This document shows, in pieces, positions 20,213 to 29,791 of a stretch of 64,000 nucleotides of DNA. How positions within the stretch are numbered: the stretch's first letter is position 1; the number at the start of each line of letters is the position of its first letter. This DNA is from Neobacillus sp. FSL H8-0543. GTDB taxonomy: Bacteria; Bacillota; Bacilli; Bacillales; Cytobacillaceae. The translations under genes were made by a program, and so were the position numbers. A model generated the notes under the pieces. It did no database searches and was not told the DNA's origin. It was given only the letters and a program-made list of their open reading frames with translations. The stretch is taken from NCBI RefSeq assembly GCF_038592905.1, contig NZ_CP151943.1:1150001-1214000 (forward strand), read 5' to 3'.

Positions 20213-20242
20213 AAAAAAGACAGCTCCCAAAAAGGAACTGTC
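20213..20242 (-). terminator. Terminator of trmB
   Basis: Minus strand GACAGTTCC-loop-GGGAGCTGTC (20219-20242 region), followed by TTTTTT. Confidence 0.75.
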
Positions 20243-20248
20243 CTAAAA

Positions 20249-20890
20249 TTAGTTTTGATATTTTACTTCACAACGGTATATTCGATTTCCCATTTCAGAA
20301 AATTTTTGTTCATATTCTGTCATAATATTTCCCTCAAAATCAGCTTTGTGAAGGTCAAGACTGAGATAGGTTAATAATAATCCATAAGCAGAAAAACTCT
20401 TTAATGAGTATTCAAACAATCCCTGATTATCTGTCTTAAAGTGAATTTCGCCCTTATCAATCATAATGTCTTCATATGACTTTAAATAGTCCTTATAGGT
20501 TAAGCGGCGTTTCTCATGACGGGACTTTGGCCATGGATCTGAAAAATTGAGATAAACCCTGTCCACATCATTTTTTGTAAAATATTTATCTAATTCATCA
20601 GCATTTACATTTAAAAGTCTCAAATTAGGTAAATCGGCTTCAATTAACAAGTCCAAAGCAATGACAATGACGCTATCATATTTTTCAATACCAATATAGT
20701 TGATATCTGGATTTGCCTTTGCCATTTCGGTAACAAAACGGCCCTTTCCAGTTCCAACTTCAATATGGATCGGTTGATTATTATTAAAAACTTCCAGCCA
20801 TTTTCCTTTATGCAATTCGGGATTGGCTACGATATATTGTGGATGCTGGTCAATCTTTTCCTTTGCCCACGGTTTATTTCTAAGTCTCAT
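20249..20890 (-). CDS. trmB: tRNA (guanine-N7-)-methyltransferase
   Basis: TrmB methylates N7 of G46 in tRNA with S-adenosylmethionine. The 213-aa protein shows the SAM motif [30 protein letters not shown], the catalytic [18 protein letters not shown] and late [16 protein letters not shown]. Start at 20890 gives MRLRNKPWA, typical for the family, after AGGAGTG; the in-frame ATG at 20929 would add 13 hydrophobic residues without support. Confidence 0.93.
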   Translation of the reverse strand: MRLRNKPWAKEKIDQHPQYIVANPELHKGKWLEVFNNNQPIHIEVGTGKGRFVTEMAKANPDINYIGIEKYDSVIVIALDLLIEADLPNLRLLNVNADELDKYFTKNDVDRVYLNFSDPWPKSRHEKRRLTYKDYLKSYEDIMIDKGEIHFKTDNQGLFEYSLKSFSAYGLLLTYLSLDLHKADFEGNIMTEYEQKFSEMGNRIYRCEVKYQN

Positions 20891-20970
20891 GATGACACTC
20901 CTAAAAAAAATTAATTTAATAAAAAACATAACATGCAGTAATTATACAAGCAAGGAGATGCATAAACAAA

Positions 20971-21003
20971 AAAAGAATTCACAACCTAACTGTGAATTCT
21001 TTT
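20971..21003. terminator. Hairpin between divergent trmB and ytzH
   Basis: A 13-bp perfect stem (20971-20983 / 20991-21003) with A-run and T-run ends. The neighbours diverge, so no upstream gene obviously needs it; it may be an attenuator of ytzH or the end of an unannotated transcript. Confidence 0.6.
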
Positions 21004-21029
21004 TTATTTCACTTGAAAGGGTGTTAACA

Positions 21030-21308
21030 TTGCCATTACAAACTCAAGACCAAGTATCATTACTAAAAGATATCTTAAACAATCATCAAACAGATTGTTG
21101 CGGGTCTGTTGCCGAATGTGAACAATTGGAGCGATTAGTGAAATCGCTAATGGTAAATACACAGATTGATCAAAATGTAAAAAGTATTCTACAGGAGGTA
21201 TATGATTATAGCCAAAACGGCACCTATACGGCAGATTTAGACCAACATATACTCTCTAATCAGGATAATTTATCACAATGGGTTAACAATATTGACTCTT
21301 TTTCGTAA
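21030..21308 (+). CDS. ytzH: YtzH-family protein
   Basis: 92-residue protein of the YtzH family, function unknown. Start is the TTG at 21030, giving MPLQTQDQVSLLKDILNNHQTDCCGSVAECEQ; AAAGGG lies 8 nt upstream and the family N-terminus agrees. The paired Cys (DCCG) and Cys in AECEQ could bind metal, which is speculation. Its stop codon touches the stop of ytmP with no base between. Confidence 0.85.
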   Translation: MPLQTQDQVSLLKDILNNHQTDCCGSVAECEQLERLVKSLMVNTQIDQNVKSILQEVYDYSQNGTYTADLDQHILSNQDNLSQWVNNIDSFS

Positions 21309-22082
21309 TTATTCGAGTTTCGCCAGGAAATTCACCCAGTAATCCATTTCTTGAAGGCGATTCTTATTTTTATGCCATTGAATGGAAGATAGGGTTTGAA
21401 GCGCCACATACCATTTCATTCTCAGCCTTAAATCGTCTGTTAACGGCTTACCGTACATGACTAACCAGCTTTGCCAGTCTTCTTCAGGCAGGTACCAATA
21501 AAGAAGCATACCAAGGTCAATTGCCGGGTCAGCAATCATCGCACCATCCCAGTCAATTAAATACAACTGGTTGTCTTCCGTTAGCAGCCAGTTGTTATGA
21601 TTGACATCTCCGTGGCATACCACTTTTTCATCACAATAAACATTTGATTTTTCTTCTAATAAAAACCCTATTGCCTTATGTACCGCTGGTAAAGATAATA
21701 CCTCTTCATCCAATTCTTTCACAACCGAATGAAAAATCGCCTCAGGCTTAAGAGGCTGCTTTTCCAAGCGGCTTAGCATCCCGAGCATTGGCTCAGAGCG
21801 GTGAATCTTCTTAAGCATCCTTGCAACGTACTCCTGATTCATATCAATCGGTTTTAGCTCACGGCCTGGTAGCCATTGTTGCGCAGTTATCACATCTCCA
21901 TTTTCCAATCGCTTAGTCCAAACAAGCTTTGGGACGATGCCCTCTGCGGAAAGAACTGCGAGAAATGGAGAGGAATTACGCTTTAGAAAAAGCTGTTGAT
22001 CCTTATAGCTTGCATAAAAGGCTTCTCCAGTAGCGCCTCCAGCAGGGACAATATCCCATTCTTGTCCTAGTATATCTTCCAA
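21309..22082 (-). CDS. ytmP: Aminoglycoside/choline kinase-like phosphotransferase YtmP
   Basis: Protein kinase-fold small-molecule kinase (APH/choline kinase superfamily). Catalytic loop VCHGDVNHNNWLLT and metal site YLIDWDGAMIADPAIDLG are intact. Substrate unknown. I set the start at the TTG at 22082 (257 aa, MEDILGQEWDIVPAGGATGE), where AAGGTG is 6 nt upstream and the sequence fits the family; the frame stays open to 22130 but without a ribosome site. Operon with trmB is possible in other Bacilli, but here trmB and ytzH lie between. Confidence 0.85.
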   Translation of the reverse strand: MEDILGQEWDIVPAGGATGEAFYASYKDQQLFLKRNSSPFLAVLSAEGIVPKLVWTKRLENGDVITAQQWLPGRELKPIDMNQEYVARMLKKIHRSEPMLGMLSRLEKQPLKPEAIFHSVVKELDEEVLSLPAVHKAIGFLLEEKSNVYCDEKVVCHGDVNHNNWLLTEDNQLYLIDWDGAMIADPAIDLGMLLYWYLPEEDWQSWLVMYGKPLTDDLRLRMKWYVALQTLSSIQWHKNKNRLQEMDYWVNFLAKLE

Positions 22083-22313
22083 GTTGTTCACCTTCAATGT
22101 ATGCCGTTCTAATGGGCTAAGGTAGCCCAACTAGTTATAGATGTATATCCTGTATTGTCCAGGAAATTAAAAAAATCAAAAACACTTAAACAATGTTTAT
22201 TTTATTATCGTAAAACGTGAAAAAATTAGGGCAACTGAAACCATTACATACAATAGCCACCATGTTAAATTTTATCCCCAATTGGCTTTTTTCGTCAAGT
22301 ACATCTGATCAAA

Positions 22314-24458
22314 CTATTTTTTTGCTAAAATCGTAAGGGAAACGGGCTCTAAAAAGAATTCTCCCGTTATCTTGCGGTGATTGGAATCAATTCCCACATA
22401 ATATTTATCTGCTATAACCACCCATTCACCTTCGGGAAGTTGAATTATATGATTTTTATTGAGGGGATTAATTAATAATATTACTTCACTAAACTCATGA
22501 TCCGGGTTTTGATAGATAAAACCAATTAAAGGTGCTGTTAGCGGCAGACTATTCATACGTGCCCGTATCTCTGCAGCAGTTCTCATTCTGAAACAAGGGA
22601 ATGTTTTTCTGATTTGAACTAACCCCTTAATATAGTTGACAGTCTCCAAGTACTGCGATTTTCTATCCCAATCAAGTTGGTTAATACTATCCGGGGAACG
22701 ATAGCTATTTCCTTCTCCCTGCTTCGTACGGAAGAACTCCTGACCACTGTGCAGAAAAGGGATTCCCTGTGATAATAAAACAAGACCCGTTGCCAACCGT
22801 TGATGGCTCATCCGTATTTTCTCATCTGCTTCCCCCAGGCAAGACATGAGTTTATCCCAGATTGTATGATTATCATGACATTCTATATAATTCACTGATT
22901 GTGAGGGTTCATTGAAAAGCGGATGTTCTTTCTTAATTAGTCCAACACTACCTGCAATCACTTCCATTGCACCAGCATAATAATGTTCGTTTCCTAAGGC
23001 ATAGCCTTTATCATACAAATAAAATGTATTTCCTTTAATTATATCACGGAAGGCATCATTAAATTGCCCAATTCCAGACAGTTTTGACTGGTTTCGGATA
23101 GTTGCCTTTTGATTTACAGGCAGTGGTGTGTTAAGATTCCAGCCTTCACCAATGATGAGCGTTTCCTTTGAAATGCTATCACAAATTCCCCTTACCTCAT
23201 TCATTGTTGCTGTGTCCAGTATTCCCATTAAATCAAAGCGAAAGCCATCTACATGATATTCCTCCATCCAGAATCGAACGGAATCCAGGATGTATTTCCT
23301 TACCATTTTTCTTTCCGATGCTATGTCATTGCCTACTCCAGTTCCATTAGAAGGCAATCCAAACTGATCGTGACGGAAGTAATAGCCAGGGACCAACTTT
23401 TCAAAAACAGATTGTTCGCGGATGTACACATGATTATAAACGACATCCATGATGACTCTTAAACCTTGGCTATGAATGTTATCAATTAATTGCTTTAGCT
23501 CGATAATTCTAGCATATGGGTCACAAGGGTTTGTCGCATAGATTCCCTCAGGAACATTAAAATGAGTCGGATTATAGCCCCAGTTATATAATTTATTTTG
23601 ATCTAATTCATCTACGCCCGCAAAATCATTACAGGGCAGGAACTCAATATGAGTAATCCCTAAATCTTTAACGTAGGATAACCCTGTGTTTTCACCATCT
23701 TTATTTTTTGTATTTACTTCTCCTGCACCTAGATACAAACCTTTATGTTGCACACCGCTATTAGGGTGAATGGTGAAATCTCTTATGTGAGTTTCATAAA
23801 TGATGGCATCCACAGCGTGCTTAAATGGAGGTAAAATGGGCTTTTCCCTTTTGGTTTTTTCAAGTTTCACAATAATCCCGACTTCCCCATTAGCTGTTGA
23901 GGCAACTGCATAGGGATCTACCGACTCGCGCCATTCCTGATTTATTAGGACGAGAAAGGAATATTGATAAAGCTCTAAGTCACGATGAACTACTAATGAC
24001 CAAACCCCTCGTTCTTCCCGTTTCATTTTCAAAATTTCAGAAAATGTGCTGTTCGGGAGGCGTAATTTTAACTTTACTTGCGTAGATGTCGGTGCCCAAA
24101 GCTTAAAATACGTTTGATTATTTTCGCACCTCACTCCAAGGTCCTGGCCATCATAATAAAATTTCTGATCGAAATCCTCCGTGCGAATCACAGCACCTAT
24201 TTGAAGGTCTGTCCTTCCACCATGCTCATCAATAATCCAATAGCTCTTTCCAAACTCTATGTCCTCATTGAAACGACAAATATATTTTCTGTTTTTTTCG
24301 ATTTGAAGCTGCTCATTAATGATTAAGGGTTTTTCATCAGAACCATTTGATAATGCAAAAGTTGCTGACAAGCCCTGATGATAGGAAAGCGGAAGAAGAA
24401 TCGCAATGATATTCATTTCATCTAAGTAGGCATAAAAATCTCGATTACTGGAAATCAT
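22314..24458 (-). CDS. amyX: Type I pullulanase
   Basis: Cytoplasmic GH13_14 debranching enzyme (714 aa) that hydrolyses alpha-1,6 bonds of pullulan and glycogen-like glucans. No signal peptide. N-terminal carbohydrate-binding-type domains are followed by the type I signature YNWGYNP near residue 291 and the four GH13 regions: DVVYNHVY, GFRFDLMG (nucleophile Asp), IGEGWN (acid Glu) and ECHDNHTIWD. Last gene of ytlP-ytlR-amyX; only 20 nt separate it from ytlR. The 230 bp after it hold no clear terminator. Confidence 0.93.
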   Translation of the reverse strand: MISSNRDFYAYLDEMNIIAILLPLSYHQGLSATFALSNGSDEKPLIINEQLQIEKNRKYICRFNEDIEFGKSYWIIDEHGGRTDLQIGAVIRTEDFDQKFYYDGQDLGVRCENNQTYFKLWAPTSTQVKLKLRLPNSTFSEILKMKREERGVWSLVVHRDLELYQYSFLVLINQEWRESVDPYAVASTANGEVGIIVKLEKTKREKPILPPFKHAVDAIIYETHIRDFTIHPNSGVQHKGLYLGAGEVNTKNKDGENTGLSYVKDLGITHIEFLPCNDFAGVDELDQNKLYNWGYNPTHFNVPEGIYATNPCDPYARIIELKQLIDNIHSQGLRVIMDVVYNHVYIREQSVFEKLVPGYYFRHDQFGLPSNGTGVGNDIASERKMVRKYILDSVRFWMEEYHVDGFRFDLMGILDTATMNEVRGICDSISKETLIIGEGWNLNTPLPVNQKATIRNQSKLSGIGQFNDAFRDIIKGNTFYLYDKGYALGNEHYYAGAMEVIAGSVGLIKKEHPLFNEPSQSVNYIECHDNHTIWDKLMSCLGEADEKIRMSHQRLATGLVLLSQGIPFLHSGQEFFRTKQGEGNSYRSPDSINQLDWDRKSQYLETVNYIKGLVQIRKTFPCFRMRTAAEIRARMNSLPLTAPLIGFIYQNPDHEFSEVILLINPLNKNHIIQLPEGEWVVIADKYYVGIDSNHRKITGEFFLEPVSLTILAKK

Positions 24459-24478
24459 TCGAACCCCTCTCTTTCAAA

Positions 24479-25429
24479 TCAACTTATCGCATCCTTTACC
24501 TTCGGTGTTAAAACCTGCACTGCCTTCGAATGAACCTGCATATTTAGCGGTGTAAAACCAATTATTTCACCATCTGCATGGATAAATACTGGTGATTCCG
24601 ATTGAATGGTAACCATGCTTCCTTGAAAGGTCTCTACTTCTTTGAAATGGATATGCTTACCCCAAAAAACGCTAATAAATACTAATAATAGCTTTATCCT
24701 CGATAGGTTATGAACCACAGTAATTTCGAAAATCCCGTCATCTGGCACTGCGTTTGGGGCAATTTTCATTCCACCCCCATAATAAGGCTGATTTGAAACA
24801 GTCACAAACCAGGTATTATCAAATAAATGTTTTTTTCCTTCAATTGATAATTCAATTGATGTGCATTTATACGTAAATAACTTTTTCAAAAGAAAATACA
24901 CATAAATTAACCGCCCCATGGAGAGCTTATTTAAAATTCCCTTCATCCGTGATTGATTCACTGCGTGGGATACTAGTGCATCAAATCCTACACCCATATT
25001 ATTAATAAAGTAATGTTCAGCATGATCCGTCATTGTCACTTTTCCGGCATCAATAAGGGGTGCATCGCTTTTCATCAATCGAAGCATAACCTGCAGTGCC
25101 TCAATAGGGTCAGAGGGGATATGGAACCCCCGTGAAAAATCATTACCAGAGCCTCCAGGTACAAATCCTAGAATGATATTCTTATAGTTTATCATTCCAT
25201 TCATGACTTCATGCATTGTTCCATCGCCGCCAACAGCAATCATGATTTTCTCCTCATCATTGCTTGCTGCAATTTCTGCAGCAAGACTTTTAGCATGACC
25301 AGGATATTCTGTAAAAGTTGCCTGATAAGTAATATTCTCTTCCACTAGTTTATTCTCAAGTTTATCCCAAATTTTCATACAGTATCCATTTCTTGCTTTA
25401 GGATTAATAATAAAATAAATTTGTTTCAT
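24479..25429 (-). CDS. ytlR: Diacylglycerol/lipid kinase-family protein YtlR
   Basis: 316-aa DAGK catalytic-domain protein. Seen: start MKQIYFIINPKARNG, the nucleotide loop VGGDGTMHEVMNG, GFVPGGSGNDFSRG, and C-terminal HADGEIIGFTPLN. Such enzymes phosphorylate diacylglycerol or related lipids at the membrane; B. subtilis YtlR is not the essential DgkB. ATG 25429, 8 nt after AAAGG, is preferred to the opening at 25447. Confidence 0.9.
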   Translation of the reverse strand: MKQIYFIINPKARNGYCMKIWDKLENKLVEENITYQATFTEYPGHAKSLAAEIAASNDEEKIMIAVGGDGTMHEVMNGMINYKNIILGFVPGGSGNDFSRGFHIPSDPIEALQVMLRLMKSDAPLIDAGKVTMTDHAEHYFINNMGVGFDALVSHAVNQSRMKGILNKLSMGRLIYVYFLLKKLFTYKCTSIELSIEGKKHLFDNTWFVTVSNQPYYGGGMKIAPNAVPDDGIFEITVVHNLSRIKLLLVFISVFWGKHIHFKEVETFQGSMVTIQSESPVFIHADGEIIGFTPLNMQVHSKAVQVLTPKVKDAIS

Positions 25430-25458
25430 ACAACCAACCTTTAACATAAATTTTCTTT

Positions 25459-26031
25459 TTAGCTGGGTAATAATTGAAATGCTGTTTTCACTTCGTATTT
25501 TGGTGTTTTTTGGAGATGTGTTTGATAGAGAACTACTTCGCTTGCCTTAAAGGTAAGGGGCCCTGGTTGAATTTCTTGCCAGATATCAAGCATATGATTA
25601 TGAAACGAACCTTCGCCTTCCCATTTTCTCGCTAGGGTAATATGTGGCCGAAATGGCCTCGTTTCAAGTTGAAAACCAGCCTCAAAACACGCATGAAATA
25701 CCTTTTTTCTTACGTTTTGTAATTCAGGGCTTTCTAGTGTATCTGCCCAAAATATCCTTGGAGAATCTTGGTTGCCAAATATTCCGAGCTGATTAATTTT
25801 CAACTCTAAAATATTGGAATGACGTAAGCTTTCATGAACATTCTCATTTGCAAGCCTAAGCTTTTCAACTGGTGCATAGCCGAGAAATGCCAGTGTAATA
25901 TGCAAATCCTCATAATGTACCCAGCGACTAAATGGGAGTGTTCCCTTTAATTTCTCAATATGACTTTTCAAGATTACTTTCGTTTCTTCTGGGAGCTTAA
26001 CAGCAAAGAAATAATGTGCTTGTTGTTCCAT
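25459..26031 (-). CDS. ytlP: RNA 2',3'-cyclic phosphodiesterase (ThpR/LigT family)
   Basis: 2H phosphoesterase with both catalytic HxTx motifs: HITLAFLG near residue 44 and HITLARKW near residue 129. Family members open 2',3'-cyclic phosphates at RNA ends. Start at ATG 26031 (MEQQAHYFFAVKLP), 10 nt after AAGGAG; the GTG at 26043 lies too close to that site. First gene of the ytlP-ytlR-amyX transcript. Confidence 0.9.
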   Translation of the reverse strand: MEQQAHYFFAVKLPEETKVILKSHIEKLKGTLPFSRWVHYEDLHITLAFLGYAPVEKLRLANENVHESLRHSNILELKINQLGIFGNQDSPRIFWADTLESPELQNVRKKVFHACFEAGFQLETRPFRPHITLARKWEGEGSFHNHMLDIWQEIQPGPLTFKASEVVLYQTHLQKTPKYEVKTAFQLLPS

Positions 26032-26178
26032 TGTTCTAGACACTCCTTTTTTTATTTTAGACTATTTTACTCCGCTTGTATGTAATTTACTTAAGGTTGG
26101 TTATTTCATATCTTTTACTTTAAGAAAAAACTTATTTATCATAATAATATAATCCATTCAATGAAAGGAAGATTATTC

Positions 26179-27111
26179 ATGAAGGTTGTTAATAATATTG
26201 CCGAATTAATAGGGGATACACCGCTTGTAAAATTAAATCGAATAATATCGCCAGATGCTGCCTCTGTTTATTTAAAGCTTGAGTTTTTTAACCCCAGTAA
26301 GAGTGTAAAAGACCGGGCGGCTCTCAATATGATTATTGAGGCTGAAAAAGCTGGATTACTAAAAAAAGGGGCAACCATTATTGAGCCAACTAGCGGCAAT
26401 ACCGGAATCGGCATTGCCATGAATGCTGCCGCTCGAGGATATAAGTCGATTCTCGTCATGCCTGACACAATGACACTGGAGCGGATCAATCTCCTGAAGG
26501 CCTACGGTGCAAAAGTAGTTCTTACACCTGGAGACGAAAAAATGCCTGGTGCGATAAAAAAGGCGCAGGAGTTGGCTTCAGAGATTGCAGATAGTTTCAT
26601 CCCAATGCAATTTGAAAATAGTGCAAACCCTGATGCTCACCGCTTTTCTACTGCTCTGGAAATTATTGAAGCGATGAAGCAATTGGGTAAACCGCTTTCT
26701 GCGTTCGTGGCAACTGCCGGGACAGGCGGTACCATTACAGGCACGGGTGAACCATTAAAAGAGCATTATAAAAATTTACAAGTCCATGTAGTCGAGCCGA
26801 AGGGCTCACCTGTTTTATCGGGTGGAAAACCTGGGAAGCACAAGCTCGTTGGCACAAGTCCCGGCTTCATTCCAAAGATACTTAACCAAGACGTTTACGA
26901 TAAAATCCATCAAATATCCGATGAACATGCCTATGATATTACGCGAAGATTGGCATGTGAGGAAGGGATTCTCGTCGGTCCATCCTCTGGTGCTGCCTGC
27001 TATGCCGCATTAGAGGTGGCAAAGCAATTATCCCCTGACGAGATCGTAGTCTGTATTGCCTGTGACACCGGAGAAAGATATCTTTCAAGTGATTTGTTTC
27101 AGTTAGAATAA
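26179..27111 (+). CDS. Cysteine synthase-family PLP enzyme (YtkP-like)
   Basis: 310-aa fold-type II PLP enzyme related to O-acetylserine sulfhydrylase CysK/CysM. The PLP lysine lies in NPSKSVKDRAAL; EPTSGNTGIGIA, GTGGTITGTGE and GPSSGAACYAA bind substrate and phosphate. It could make cysteine from O-acetylserine or act in reverse transsulfuration; sequence alone does not decide. ATG 26179 follows AAAGGAAG; the ATG at 26161 has no ribosome site. Converges on dat, with a tandem repeat array between. Confidence 0.9.
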   Translation: MKVVNNIAELIGDTPLVKLNRIISPDAASVYLKLEFFNPSKSVKDRAALNMIIEAEKAGLLKKGATIIEPTSGNTGIGIAMNAAARGYKSILVMPDTMTLERINLLKAYGAKVVLTPGDEKMPGAIKKAQELASEIADSFIPMQFENSANPDAHRFSTALEIIEAMKQLGKPLSAFVATAGTGGTITGTGEPLKEHYKNLQVHVVEPKGSPVLSGGKPGKHKLVGTSPGFIPKILNQDVYDKIHQISDEHAYDITRRLACEEGILVGPSSGAACYAALEVAKQLSPDEIVVCIACDTGERYLSSDLFQLE

Positions 27112-27136
27112 GAGTGTTAGACGGTTCAAATAGCGA

Positions 27137-27411
27137 GTATCTGGGGCGCTCCCATCTTACCCAAATTCCAAAATTGCGCCGCTTCGGGCAAATGGGGTTC
27201 TCCCATTTTACCCAAATTCCAAAAAGGCACCGCTTCGGGCAATTGGGGCTCTCCCATTTTACCCAAATTCCAAAAAAGGCACCGCTTCGGGCAATTGGGG
27301 CGCTCCCATCTTACCTAAATTTGAAAATAGCGTCATTACGGGCAAATAGATAGAGCTCTCCCCATCTAAACTAAATTTCAAAAAGTGCACTATTACATGC
27401 ACATTGACTAG
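27137..27411. repeat. Tandem repeat array A, period 51-56 bp, five units
   Basis: Units contain TGGGG..CTCCCAT, TTACCCAAATTCCAAAA and CGCTTCGGGCAA. Unit starts near 27142, 27193, 27244, 27296 and 27348. Units 1-4 are close copies; unit 5 is diverged. It fills most of the 375-bp gap between convergent genes. A frame open across it lacks a ribosome site and reads as repeat translation, not a gene. Confidence 0.92.
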
Positions 27412-27432
27412 TTCTACGTACTAAAATTCCTT

Positions 27433-27477
27433 AAAAAAAGACGTACCATGGCTACTACCCGCCGGTACGTCTCTTTT
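27433..27477 (-). terminator. Terminator of dat
   Basis: Minus strand GACGTACC (27471-27464) pairs with 27447-27440, 16-nt loop, then seven T. Confidence 0.75.
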
Positions 27478-27487
27478 ACTAATAAAT

Positions 27488-28348
27488 TTAGTCTGCCAAT
27501 TTACCACATTGTTTCTCTATTTCCTGTTGAAACAGCTCTTGTATCTTTCTTGTAACTTCACCCGGTGTCCCATTATTTACTTTATTCCCGCTAATTTCAA
27601 TCACTGGCATAACCTCAGAGGTTGTGCTTGAAAGGAAAACTTCATCAGCAGTTTCGAGGTCATCTAGTGAGAAAGTTTTTTCTTCAAAAGGAATGTCATT
27701 GTCCGAACATACATCCAAGATAACATCCTTTGTAATTCCTTTTAAAATCAAATGATTCGATTCATGAGTCATCACAGCACCATTTTTCACGATATAAATA
27801 TTCGAAGAACTTCCCTCTGTTACATCCTGCCCGCGATGCTGAATTGCTTCATAGCAGCCTGCTTCTACTGCCTTTTGTTTAGCTAATAAATTTCCAAGCA
27901 AATTCAGGCTTTTGATATCACAGCGAAGCCAGCGAATATCTTCTGTTAGGATAGCCTTCACACCAGTATGAAAGCTTTCCTCAGGGCGGCGCACTTCATT
28001 TGTATATGCTACCAGAGTGGGTGTCACCTTTACCGTTGGAAACGCATGATTCCGCGGTGCCGTTCCTCTAGTAATCTGCATATAAATTGTTCCCAATTGA
28101 AGCTTATTTTTCTCTATTAGTTTTTCAAGCGTTTCTTTCAGCTGTTCAGTCGTGTATGGTATTGAAATGCCAATGCTATCTGCACTTTTAACAAATCGGC
28201 TTAAATGTTCATTTGCCGTAAACAATTTACCATTGTAAACTCTAATTACCTCATACACTCCGTCACCAAATTGATAACCACGATCCTCTACGTCAACCTT
28301 TGCTTCCGAACGCGGGATAATTTCCCCATTTAATAATGTAAATTTCAT
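27488..28348 (-). CDS. dat: D-amino-acid transaminase
   Basis: Class IV PLP aminotransferase making D-glutamate/D-alanine for cell wall use from 2-oxo acids. 286 aa. Hallmarks: VEDRGYQFGDGVYEVIRVYNG, the PLP lysine in RCDIKSLNLLGNL, and EGSSSNIYIVKNG with FLSSTTSEVMPVIEI. Start at ATG 28348 (8 nt after GGGG); the ATG at 28354 is also possible. It follows pepV by 21 nt and is probably co-transcribed. Confidence 0.93.
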   Translation of the reverse strand: MKFTLLNGEIIPRSEAKVDVEDRGYQFGDGVYEVIRVYNGKLFTANEHLSRFVKSADSIGISIPYTTEQLKETLEKLIEKNKLQLGTIYMQITRGTAPRNHAFPTVKVTPTLVAYTNEVRRPEESFHTGVKAILTEDIRWLRCDIKSLNLLGNLLAKQKAVEAGCYEAIQHRGQDVTEGSSSNIYIVKNGAVMTHESNHLILKGITKDVILDVCSDNDIPFEEKTFSLDDLETADEVFLSSTTSEVMPVIEISGNKVNNGTPGEVTRKIQELFQQEIEKQCGKLAD

Positions 28349-28369
28349 TCCCATTTCCCCTTTAGTGGA

Positions 28370-29791
28370 TTATTCAGCTTTTGCTAGTTCATAAATGGCC
28401 TGTGCATAAATAGCAGTCGCCTTTAATAAGTCCTCAATATAGATATATTCATCTTTCTGATGGGCAATGTCTGGCCTTCCAGGGAATAACGGACCAAAAG
28501 CCACACCAGCTTTTAATGACCGGGCGTAAGTTCCGCCACCAATTGCAATTAACTCGGCCTTTTCTCCTGTCTGTTCTTCATATACCTTTTTCAATGTTTG
28601 AATAAGAAACTCTTTCTCATCGACATGGTGTGGCTTTGTATCTTTGAATTTCTCAATCGCAAAGCCCGCTTCTAGCAATAGTTCATCAAGCTTTGCTTTT
28701 GTATCTTCCATATTATTTGTAACCGGATACCGGCAGGTCAACCCGATACTGCCGCCAACTGAAGGGGAATAGGAAAGCTTCCCTGGATTAATGGTTAACT
28801 CTCCGGAGATATCATCAGTATAAGCGACACCAAGGTTCACACCTCTTGAATCTTCAAAGAAATACTTGGCTAGGAATTGAAAATAATGTGCAGCTTTATC
28901 ATCTAGACTTAGCTTAGATAAGAACAAGGCTAAATGCAGACCAGCACTTTTTCCTTTTTTCGGTTCCATCCCGTGAGCAGATATACCCTTAACCTCAAAG
29001 ATCAACTCACCGTTTTCAACATAAGATTTTCCTTCTAGTTCGAATTTCTTAAGAAAATCTGTAAACCTTTGGACTGTATCGATTTGATTGTCTTGAACAA
29101 CAACACTTGCTTTAGCAAAGTCGGGAACCATATTGTATCTTTTTCCCGAAGTATAATTAATCACTTCAATATTTGCACCTGTATTTTCTATACCCGCTCT
29201 TTTTTGAATGATATCAATATCAGCAATGCCTTTTTCCGCATTGATAATCGGAAAATCAGCATCTGGAGCAAAGCCCAATGAAGGCATTTCTTCGTGTTCA
29301 AAATAATGATCCACGCAACGCCAATCGCTTTCTTCATCTGTACCAATAATCATTCGCACACGTTTGTTTAGAGGCAGTCCAAGCTCCTTAACAATTTTCA
29401 TTGCATAATAGGTAGCCATTGTTGGACCCTTATCATCAAGCGCACCGCGAGCAAAAATTTTACCCTCGCGAATTTCAGCTGCATAAGGGTCACTTGACCA
29501 GCCGTCACCCTCTGGTACGACATCAACATGACAGAGAATTCCAAGCAATTCCTTCCCTTCACCAAATTCAAGATGTCCCGCTAAATTGCCAACATTTTTC
29601 GGAATGAATCCATCCGTTTCACCGAGATTGAGCATAAAGTCAAGTGCTTCCTTCACCCCCTTACCTAATGGTGCGTCTGGAGCAGGGTTCTCTTCGTCTA
29701 AAAGACTTTTAATATGTAATAATCCTTGTGTATCTTTAATAAGTGCCTCTTTACGATTTTCTACTTCGTTCATCCAATCAATCTTTGTCAA
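28370..29791 (-). CDS. pepV: Dipeptidase PepV
   Basis: M20 metallopeptidase hydrolysing Xaa-Xaa dipeptides in the cytoplasm. 473 aa. Metal ligands: GILCHVDVVPEGDGW, GRGALDDKGP-like ARGALDDKGPTMA and GTDEESDWRCVDHYF; FPGRPDIAHQKDEYI closes the active site. A lid domain interrupts the catalytic domain as usual. The start is TTG, 8 nt after AGGAGG. First gene of pepV-dat, linking peptide breakdown to D-amino-acid supply. Confidence 0.93.
   Translation of the reverse strand: MTKIDWMNEVENRKEALIKDTQGLLHIKSLLDEENPAPDAPLGKGVKEALDFMLNLGETDGFIPKNVGNLAGHLEFGEGKELLGILCHVDVVPEGDGWSSDPYAAEIREGKIFARGALDDKGPTMATYYAMKIVKELGLPLNKRVRMIIGTDEESDWRCVDHYFEHEEMPSLGFAPDADFPIINAEKGIADIDIIQKRAGIENTGANIEVINYTSGKRYNMVPDFAKASVVVQDNQIDTVQRFTDFLKKFELEGKSYVENGELIFEVKGISAHGMEPKKGKSAGLHLALFLSKLSLDDKAAHYFQFLAKYFFEDSRGVNLGVAYTDDISGELTINPGKLSYSPSVGGSIGLTCRYPVTNNMEDTKAKLDELLLEAGFAIEKFKDTKPHHVDEKEFLIQTLKKVYEEQTGEKAELIAIGGGTYARSLKAGVAFGPLFPGRPDIAHQKDEYIYIEDLLKATAIYAQAIYELAKAE

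Noticed and set aside
22200..22300. cre-like TGAAACCATTACA downstream of amyX
   Set aside because: Mismatches at key central positions, and it lies downstream of the gene.
27114..27353. 79-codon GTG frame across repeat array A
   Set aside because: No ribosome site, starts 2 nt after a stop, and the peptide simply mirrors the 51-bp DNA repeat.
27137..27411. CRISPR-like array
   Set aside because: Units are contiguous and similar over their whole length; there are no unique spacers and no cas genes. The same holds for arrays B and C.
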